A DNA stretch of 64,000 nt. It comes from Cyanoderma ruficeps (taxonomy: Eukaryota > Chordata > Aves > Passeriformes > Timaliidae). The notes under the pieces are model-generated. The model was not told the DNA's origin, did no database searches, and was given only the letters and a program-made list of their open reading frames with translations. The stretch is from NCBI GenBank assembly GCA_008694505.1, contig VZDJ01000205.1:111718-175717 (forward strand), written 5' to 3'. Of this stretch, positions 55,270 through 64,000 are shown in pieces; positions within the stretch are counted from its first letter, which is position 1; every line of letters begins with the position of its first letter. The translations under genes were made by a program, and so were the position numbers.

Positions 55270-58150
55270 TTTGAAGTGGTCAGAAATGATAAGCTGGAAA
55301 ACCCCAAAACCTATTTTCTTTTCTTAAGTCTTTCTGCTAGCTTTTTGAAATCTTGAGTATAGTATTGATGGAGATTTTGTTTGGAGTATAAAAAGGGTTT
55401 CCACAGGTCATCTAATCAGTAAATGGCATGTAATTGGAACAGGCAATGATATATTCTAATTAGAAACCCGTGCTATAAAATTGTTTGAAAATAAACAGAT
55501 GTGGAGGGAATGGGTGCTATTTTTAGACTAGGACTCTAAACGAGAGAATAAAATTCTAAACCAGATTTTCATTGATTGATTTGTAGACCCATGGGAGGAT
55601 CCACAGACCAGGGAGCATAGGACTGACTGCCTAGAGGCAGACCTGGTATCAGGTGCCCATATCCCTGTGGCTCTGACATGCAGCCAGAACATTTACAGGA
55701 CTAGCAGTGTGCTGTGAGTGCAGGGCTGAATGAAACCTGCTGGCTTTTGCTTGCCGGAGACCATCCCAGGTGTGCTCCCACAGCTGTCTGCAGGCTCTGG
55801 TCTCTGGAGGTGACAGCAGAGGCAGAGGTGCTGTTGGCGCTCCAGCTCTGGAGATCACCCTGGCAGGGAATGTTTTCATGCCTGGGATTAACTTCAGAGG
55901 AAACTGCTGCAGAGAATGTGACAAAGAACAGAGCAGTGTGGAAGTTTCACACTGGGGAGGGTTGGGTATTTCCATTCTCTTTGTTTATTTGGTTCTTTAT
56001 GGTGTAATGGTGGTGTAGAATGCTGAGCCCTTAGCCCTGGGTGTCCATGGTGCAGTGTCCAGGGGTTCTGCCCAATCTGGGTGGGGAGGGGAGAGCTCCT
56101 GGCCCCATGGCATTGAGCACAGCATGGGACAGATCTGGGCAGGAGCTACTGCACCTCTGGTGCCCATTGCAGTGCAGGATCCAGCCTTTTTACCTGCTTC
56201 AGATAGTCCTTGCCTGCCAGAGGAGTTGCTGGGCTAATGTGGGCTGCAGCTGTGTGATCAGGTCTGCAAACCCTCCTCACCCTCAGTGGTTCTGGCTGTA
56301 GCTGCTGTTGGTCTTGGTGTATGCAAGCTTCCTCTCCAGGCAGAGATTTGTCACTATCACCGCCTTTAATAGCTTACTGGAAAAAATATAAAGATTAATT
56401 TTTAAAATATATTTTAATTTGTTAATCTTTTATTGTGCTGGAGCTAGAAATCTCCGAGGATATAATTGGAGAAAATAGTAATTGCAGGGCTTGCTCATGC
56501 TATTATCTTCTTCCCATAGGTACGTTATGGCAGTGTGTCTAAGGCATTATTTTAATTGGTCTGATGCAAACCTTCCCAAGATGAATGATTTATCTTTATT
56601 TTATTACTTTGTTTCTACTTTGTTACTTCATTTGCTACCTGTCATAAAAGAGGAGATAAGTAGGCCAGTGTCTGTATGGAGGATGCAGAGGACCAGTGCC
56701 TTTTGTAAATCATCCATTTTTATGTCTCTGATCTGAGCTATGAAGGAAATTGCTGCTCAGCTTCTGATGAAACAGAACATAGTGTGATAGAGAAGCAGGA
56801 AAGTCCACCCTGAAAATAACAGGGACAAAAGTTGTGCAACATCAGTGACTGTAGCTTATGGGAGCGTAGGAGAGAAAAAATAAAAATGGTACCTTGTTCC
56901 TCCACTTCTTCACTTCATGTAAACTCATGCCTTAGGCAATAACAAATAATAAAAATAACAGTGAAGCACGAAATGCTGTACAACAAGCCACATCTTTAGT
57001 TTTTTCCCTTTCCTGGTCTTGCTAAGAAGAGATTACAGGCAAAGCACTCCTTTTTCTTTCCAATGTCACTAAAAGCATTTAAGATTCACTGCAGTTCATT
57101 GGCCCTGCTTTCTGCATTATAGAGCTTGAACAATTTGTGAGAGCAGTTCCTAAGTAGAATGAGGATTTTATTTTTGGGCAGAGAAGGTCTTTGAAAGCAG
57201 AGCAGAAGGCAGAACATGCTGCAGATCTGCTGCCTGTGGTGTTTGTCTTCCTGCTCTACACAGACCAGATTAGGCTGCCTCCTTTCTCCTGCCATTCAGT
57301 CACATCTAGCACCCTCAAGGACTATAGTTTTTCTCCTGTTAGATGTATGTATGGACTCTGAAAGCAACAAGAATTAGTTGGATCCTGCTCTGCCTGTTGC
57401 CAGCAGTACTGGTGATGTTCCAGTTGGAAAGGCTCCTGGACCAGTGGGGTCAGTCTTTCCTTCTTGTGTTCTTTCTTCCATTTTTTTTTTCTGCTGTTCT
57501 TTTCTTCCTTTTGACGAAGCTGTCAAAATTCATGATGTTCTGATTCTCTTCAAGTTTTCTGTACAAGTTTAGTTTGCAAATTGAAATATTGATTCCTTCC
57601 CCACTGTTCTTTGGTCCCATTTGTGTACAAACATCTGCAGAAGTGCCTTGACTTCCACTGCAGGAAGTTATTTTCTCTGTGAGTTCACAACTGTGTGCCA
57701 TGAGTGACCTTCTGTGCTGTTGTTCATCTCATTCACTGTGGTAGGACTGTGATCATTCCCTGGTCAGCCACAGACAGATCTTAGTTGTAGTAATACTTGG
57801 GATTTGTTATATTTTGTGTGACAAACTACATCCAGAACAGGCCCAGGGTGATGTCTGAGGACTGGCAGAAAGGGTTCACACTTACATGGTGAAGAGGAGG
57901 AGGGAGAGGGTTCTTTTTGTATGAGGGTTCTTTTCTGTGAGCTGCCGAGCAGTCCCATTTTGGGGAGTTGAAGAGTGGCTTAATTTCAACTCAGACATCA
58001 CAGGTGAAAACTCAGACAGAAGAGCTAAAGTGGGACTTCACAGAAGGGAAGAAACTTTTGTTGGCAAATGCAAAAGGGTTAAATAATGTGTACAAACTTT
58101 AGGGCCTGATTCTTCTGTCCAGAAGATGGGGAGGAGCATCTTGTGCCTAG
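55270..58150. other. No recognisable feature
   Basis: About 2.9 kb of intergenic-looking sequence; no repeats or exon signals that I would defend. Confidence 0.45.
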
Positions 58151-58159
58151 CTGTAGGAT

Positions 58160-58460
58160 GTGGTTTGTCGAGGCTGGGAGTGTCCCACTTCAGGGACAGA
58201 AAGATGAGCAGGCACACAGCAGCAGAGGGAACAACTCTTCTCCCCTTTATTCAAAAATCTGACTCCATTATATACATTTGTACAGAGGTCAAGAGATTGG
58301 CTACTTCAGGTTGCCACCTCTCAACCTGGATGGTGGACATCCATATCAATCATTTCTTCTCTCAGAGGAGAGGTATGTAAACATTCTGAAAATAGACATT
58401 GTTTAGATGAAGCTGCGTGAGAAACGCAGCACAAAGACAGAAGGCAGAAAACTCAGGGCA
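58160..58460 (-). repeat. Solo LTR related to the ERVK-like provirus
   Basis: The + strand (TGTCGAGGCTGGGAGTGTCC and on, then the block with CCTCTCAACCTGGATGGTGGAC) is the reverse complement of the LTR at 40503-40804 with many changes. The right end resembles CTCAGGGCA. No TSD was found, so the ends are approximate and the copy is old. Confidence 0.75.
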
Positions 58461-59994
58461 AAAGTAGGAGATCAGGCTGGACAGACAAGGAAGACATGGT
58501 TTGCACAGTCCTGCAGCCAGTTCCTCTCTGCTGGTTTTACAGATGGGTGACTGCTCCCCAGCTGTGGCTGCATATTTGCCTCCCACACCTGGCCCTTGGC
58601 ACTGGCCATGCCTGGGCTCCTCTCCATGAGGTGTTCTCTGAAGCTACACCTCCCTCTTGACACTCTGCTTGGCTCTCCTGCTGTGGGTCCAGCCTTTGGA
58701 ACTGCTCAGCCCAACAGCCCTCTCACCTTCTGGTGGGTGCCTGTGCTCTGTGCTTGGGCCTTTCTGCATGGGCTGTGTTTGGCCAAAGGTTCTGCCTGGT
58801 GCCAGCCCCTGTTCTCCCAGGGAGGTGGCTCAGCAAGTCCCACACTCTGCTTGGAGTCCCTGTGCTGTGCGAGCCAGGGAAACACAGGGGCTTTCCTGAG
58901 TCTCCCCCACGGCCAGGTGAGGCAGGGCAGCTCCTGGTCCCAGGCACCTGGGACATTTTAGGGTTATCCCCTCCTTGTCAAGGAGGGTGATTTGTAGGTA
59001 CATGTATGCAGTGATGCTTTAGCATTGCCTGAAGGTGTTTTTTTTCCCGGGTTCTGTGACCTCCTGTAGACCACGTGACATTTCAGTGGCTTTTCAGGAA
59101 CTTGAAATGTTGCATATTTTCCTAAAAATATGATCCTCTGATTCTTGCTGTTCTCATGGGAGCAGGATCATAACAACATTCCAGGAGCTCTCATTATATT
59201 TTTACAGGCATTTTCTATCTCCTGCTCAAGTTGTAATTGTGCCATTTCTTTTTCCTGAGAGCACTTTTGGCACTGTTTGCTGAAGGTGAACTTGCAAATC
59301 AGTAATGTCTTGGAAAAAAATCTGCCGTTTACTGTATAGCAAATGCCTTGTACAAAAGCATCTCCAGGCTTAACATGGGGATGACATTGCACGACTAAAG
59401 GCCTCAGCTAGCTGACCTTTAGCATCCCTCTAAAAATAAATCCCTTTCAATGCTGGCTCTCTTTCAGTGGCAGTTGGGGTTGTGCAAGGGGTCTTCATTA
59501 CCTCTGGCACTTTCTTAGTGAAGCATGTGCAAACCAGGCAGGTTTTCACTGAGTTCTGTGGTAATAGACTGCATTTCTCACTGCAAAGGCTTCTGTGTTA
59601 CCTTGTACTTTTAAATGTCCTTAAATGAAAGAAGTGTTGAACACAATGATCAGTGCCTGTGCAGTTTAAAGATGTATACACTTTTCTTTAATGCTAGTTA
59701 AGCTAAGCTTGAACTTTGTGGTTTGGTTCAGCCTAATATTAATAAGAGCAGTTCAGAACTAATATTTTACAACCATCAGTGCTTATGGACTGTTATGACA
59801 GGATTGAGAGCCCTCAAATTGGCATGGATTATTTAATTAACTGACTGAAGTATGAGTTCACTTTGATGGAACTTTAACTGGGGCTTCTTTCCTGTTCTTT
59901 AAGTTTTACCTAATGGCTCTTAAACAAATAAATGTGTGAGACTTGGGTTTGTATCTAATGATAAAATGTATCTTGTTCTTTTTATGGCCATCTT
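58461..59994. other. No recognisable feature
   Basis: About 1.5 kb. Frames at 58596-58990 are open on both strands in a GC-rich stretch and have no domain. Confidence 0.45.
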
Positions 59995-60007
59995 GGGGGG
60001 GGGGGGN
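59995..60007. other. Poly-G run with n: assembly gap
   Basis: Twelve G followed by one n, like the C-run at 9092. Likely a gap placeholder or sequencing artefact. Confidence 0.7.
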
Positions 60008-60224
60008 AAAAATCCCAACAGAACAGCAGGAGTGATACACTTGGAAAAGAAACCTTATGCTTTTAACCGTTTTGTAAACAGTGTACCAACAATGATGAGA
60101 GACTTTGGGAGTGGGAGCTGTGATTGATGTTTCAGTATAAGTGGAAAAATCATTCCAAACAATGTAATCCCTTTTAATTCTTATTGAAAATGACATTCTT
60201 CTCTTCCGCCTTCCTCTTGTCAGA

Positions 60225-60320
60225 TTTCAAGACTGGAACAGCTTTAGGACTTTTGAGGGTTGGTCTAGATGGTCTTTAAAGGTCCCTTCCAACCCAAACC
60301 ACTCTGTGGTTTTACGACTG
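60225..60320 (+). repeat. CR1 LINE 3' end
   Basis: GGTTGGTCTAGATGGTCTTT followed by AAAGGTCCCTTCCAACCC and CCACTCTGTGG matches the conserved 3' end of avian CR1 retrotransposons. Strongly 5'-truncated, as is usual. It supports an avian source. Confidence 0.8.
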
Positions 60321-63009
60321 TCCCATATGACATTTTTAACCTAATGCATATCTTATGATACTTTCAGATATTGCAATAAATGCATTTGCATTAAAGATTT
60401 ATTGTGGGTCTCAGCACTGTAATTGCTGTGGCAGGCACATACCATATTTATACTTGGTATTATTCCAATTAATGCATGGAGTGTAAAAAAGCATCTCGAT
60501 AAGGCAATAAAAAAATGAAAACAAAAAGATATTTTTAGGAAAACATACTTCAGTCTCACAGCAGGATTGTCTATGTTTATCAGTCTTCTTGGGGAATTTT
60601 GGAAAGTGCTGTTCAAGTGCAATTTAGAGTTCATGGCTGCTGTTCACATTGTCTCAGCAGCTGGAGTTACTGTAATTTCAATTTCCATATTGTGTCTATT
60701 CAGAATCAGTTAATAGTGTTTTGTTTCATAGAGGAATAGGAATAATTTTCTGGTTCCTAACGGTGCATGCAGGAGTGGGCAGGTCTGGAAGGGGCTATGT
60801 AAGGCTGAGGCATTCCCCAGGTTTTGGTGCAGGAGCTTTGTTGGTTTCTCAGGCTGAGTGCAGTGGAACAGAGCTGGGCTGCTCAACCCCACAGAGCCCT
60901 GCTGGACTGGAGCAGCCCAGCTGATCCAACCCCTCCTCTGCAGCGCTGATTATCTGTTTGGTGATTATCTGTTTGGCAGTTCTGGTTTTTATTTCAACTA
61001 TGAGCCATGTAGCTTTATTCATTATTATATTTGTCTTACCACTGCGCTGCTCTTCAAGCTGCAGTGAAAATTTTCTCTTCCTTTACAGAACTGTCATTGC
61101 CATTTTGGTTTTCTGGATTTTATTTGCACAGGGGAGATCCATGAAAGTCACTGGCAGTGCCATTTATATCCCCAATTCAGAAATGACAGTACAGGTACAC
61201 CCTGTGCCTTCATCACAGCATAGGTTAGAGAGGAGAATTTTGCCATTGTATCTTTCACTCTTTAATTATGATAGCACCTATTTAATGCATTTTTTTACCC
61301 TTTGTTGTTGGATTTGGCCCAATTCACTTGCTTTTTGTGCAGACTTATTGATTAGGTTAGACTACTGCCTGCCTAACTGCAGGATCAGTCTAATTGTAAG
61401 TAACAGAGCAAATTAATGAGAAAGTAATAATAACCCTTCTGCTAATGATCCTCTCTGCTGATTTCTGTATTCTCTGTGTAGGGCATGAATTTCTGAGCAG
61501 GACACCCTGAAACACCCTTCTAGTAGGAGCAGTACAATCAAACTTTGTTCTTGAATGTGATACAGTGAGGCATGAAAATGAGATGAGGAAAAAACAAGCA
61601 AAATCAAAGTGATAAATCACAGTGAAAAAGAACTCCCAGTGGAAAACCTTGGAGTGTTCGGACAGAAAATTAACCATTCTTCTAATATTTGTTTTCAAGT
61701 TATTCTTTCAGTCCCGTTTTAGAAGTGTTTCGACTTTGCTATTGATACTTTTGGAATATGGTTATTCTCTGTATAGTAATAAATTCCTGTTATGTCAGAA
61801 ATAAGCCTAAAATAATTAAGGTGGAAGTATGTATCACAGCCAGGGGGTGACCTTCCTGAGTGACCAGCATCTAATGCTGTCTGCTTTTTGTAATGTGAAA
61901 ATCAGTGAGGCAAAGAAAGAAGCAGATGTCGCTAGAATGACTGTAATAACAAATTCATGCAATTATGCCATGCTGTGTTCACATTTTACTTCTTCCAGAA
62001 TCAGGTCAATTTTGCATAAAAGTTTTTATTTTGCCAAAACTTGTTGTTTGTTGTGCATCTTCTAGCTGCTTTTTTTTTTTGGAAATACCACTTTAAGACC
62101 TGAAACCAAATTAGACATGCAAAGAGAGAAAGATTGAAAGATTCATAAAGAACATTTTTAATTAGCCAGAAGAAACTTTGCAGCACGTTGGTTTGCAGCA
62201 TGTTGGTTAGCCTGAGGTACTCTCCATTCAGAATGCTTTTTGTTTTATAAAACTGGCTGATGGTTTGACATCTTTAAGGTAAATAGATGCCCATGCTGAA
62301 GTATTTCCCTCAAGCTGAAACAGAGCCAAGGGCTGCAGCACATAGCAGAGCAGTGCTTCTCCCTGCCAGGCATCTCCTATCCATCCCTCTGGGTGTTAAG
62401 TTTTACTTGTATACAATTGCCATGAGCTGCAGCTCTGGGGTTTGTTATGTCCTCCAGGTAAGAGAACAGGGAACAATCTGTGCCCTGCACAAAGCACATG
62501 TGCTCGTTATCCCCTTGCCATCCTCTTGACATCCCCATGTCCGACACAGGAGCTGCACTCAGCTTGGCTGAGTTAGCAGCTCCAGGCTGCTTGGCTTTTA
62601 TGCTGTAGGTGCTTCAGGTTTATGACGAAAAACTGTGCTTGTTGGATGATTTCTTCCCACTGTAAAGAAAGCATTAAAAGAGAATTTCAAAACCTGTGTA
62701 AGCACCAAGTGATAGTTACTGCCATGTATGTGTGCTTGTGCCTCATCTGAGCCAAGCTTTGTTAGGCAAGAAGCAGTAGATGGATCCAGAAAGAGCTTTT
62801 CTGAAATACTGCTGGTTTCCTTGGCTGATCTCAGTTTACTGACACTCCTCTTGATGACTGAATGATTGCTTTCTTCCGTCCAAGTCTCAAAATAGCCTCT
62901 ACTATTGCTAGAAGAGGTCTAATAAAAAGAAATAATATATAGCGTTTATTAGCTCGAGATGTGGATAGCTGCTGGCTGGTAAAATTGCTTTGTCAGGGAG
63001 AATATCACA
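60321..63009. other. No supported gene; one weak exon-like stretch
   Basis: About 2.7 kb. At 61089-61194 an open stretch follows a pyrimidine-rich acceptor ending CTTTACAG and precedes CAG/GTACAC, so it has the form of an internal exon. The reading is hydrophobic and I do not recognise it. Chance is the more likely explanation. Otherwise nothing. Confidence 0.3.
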
Positions 63010-63014
63010 GTGGA

Positions 63015-63218
63015 TGTCCTAGGGTGACTATGATGCCTGTATCCCCAATCGTCTGTTCTGTCTGTGCTGTGTGTTCTGTACCTTTAAGACTGATTCTGAG
63101 AGGGAGCAGGGAAGAAGACGCGCGCAGTTTGTTTTGGAAAAACACTNCATTTAGGTTTTGCTCTCCAGAGGAACCCCCATTCGGAGGTTTCCTCCCAAAT
63201 TTGCCCTAAACCAGGACA
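63015..63218 (+). mobile_element. Solo LTR, family I, collapsed at a gap; TSD GTGGA
   Basis: Begins TGTCCTAGGGTGAC and ends TAAACCAGGACA, with GTGGA on both sides (63010-63014, 63219-63223). About 480 bp present in the copy at 46647-47328 are missing at the n (63147), so the deletion is probably an assembly artefact. Confidence 0.88.
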
Positions 63219-63223
63219 GTGGA

Positions 63224-64000
63224 GCAGAATGGATCGCCAGGAAAAGCCTGACCATGGCTGGTAGGTGATGAGGAGGTTCCTGGTTTGCCCCAGGAGGAGG
63301 AGGCTGCACTGCCCAGGTGGCTCTGCCCAGGTGCTGCAGGTGGCACTGGGGAGTGACAGCACTCAGGACACAGAGCTGTCACCCACAGCCCTGGCAGTGA
63401 GCCATTTTCAGGATGGATATATTTGCCTACGTACCTTGCAGTAGAATGTAATTGTTAGAAGGCAGAATGATGTGAAAAGTGCAGAAGGACAGCTGAAATA
63501 CCAATAAATCTTGACTGCATCTTGCCCTCTTCTTCAGCAGAGGCTTATCTCAATTATTTTTTAAATAAGGTGTCAGTGTACATAGCTATTTAGGAATGTG
63601 TTTGTGGAATGGAAGAGGGTGGGAATTGTGAAGTATGTCCTGACTTCGTGCCTCTGAAACACAAATCTGGTATTGATCATAGTCCTAGTGCAAATCTTTC
63701 ATTACAAGTTTGTTTAGAAGGCTAGATAAAAAATAGATGCACTGTATATATGTGTGTGTGTAAAAATGTACTTTTAAAATGTGCAGTGTTAATACAGTGT
63801 TTGAATTAAGGATATAAAGTGCTTTGTTTTATTTTTTTCATCATAACATCTTTCATCATTATGCATTGCATAGATGATTAAAGCAGAGGAATGATTGCCA
63901 TGGGTGGGCAATCCTGCATAATAATGCAAGATGTCACAGAAGCAGAATATGGATAGACATGGCTAAGTCAGTGTTTTCCACTGAACTGACACGGAGAATT
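63224..64000. other. No recognisable feature
   Basis: About 780 bp of AT-rich sequence to the right edge. A short TATATGTGTGTG tract is at 63747-63760. Confidence 0.45.

Overview
The window looks like bird genomic DNA, probably a songbird. A CR1 3' end, ERVL-type solo LTRs with 5-bp target-site duplications (TSDs), an ERVK-like element with a tRNA-Trp-like primer site and gammaretrovirus-like proviruses all fit. I found no convincing host protein-coding gene, rRNA, tRNA gene or CRISPR array. It is repeat-rich intergenic DNA, with short gaps and G/C homopolymers typical of a draft assembly.

Layout. (1) 1-5473: 3' half of a plus-strand gamma-type provirus (copy 1): deleted integrase, a cysteine-rich ORF of unknown function that abuts the pol stop, a broken env, a polypurine tract and a 3' LTR. 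A 1,431-bp ERVL-type solo LTR sits in the last codons of env. (2) 7109-9632: solo LTRs of two families, one inserted inside another. (3) 10412-19363: a minus-strand provirus of a related lineage (copy 2) with 568-bp LTRs, TSD ATAGC and a tRNA-His primer site. It keeps an open gag fragment and has ruined RNase H, integrase, cysteine-rich ORF and env, plus nested LTR insertions. (4) 20533-39479: mostly featureless DNA with solo LTRs. (5) 39480-45470: an old minus-strand LTR and internal remnant, hit by one solo LTR and by a 4.16-kb ERVK-like provirus (40503-44665, TSD CCTCTC) whose primer-binding site is repeated in a 42-bp tandem array. (6) 46647-63223: further solo LTRs, a minisatellite, a CR1 tail and gaps.

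Most notable. The two gamma-type copies carry the same approx 190-codon cysteine-rich ORF between pol and env, conserved as protein while the genes around it decay. Copy 2 shows strong strand-specific G-to-A change: nine Trp codons that are intact in copy 1 are stops, the integrase Glu is Lys, and the 3' LTR differs from its 5' partner mainly by sense-strand G-to-A. This resembles cytidine deamination of minus-strand viral cDNA.

All boundaries were found by reading and aligning by eye. TSD-supported ends should be exact; the others are approximate.
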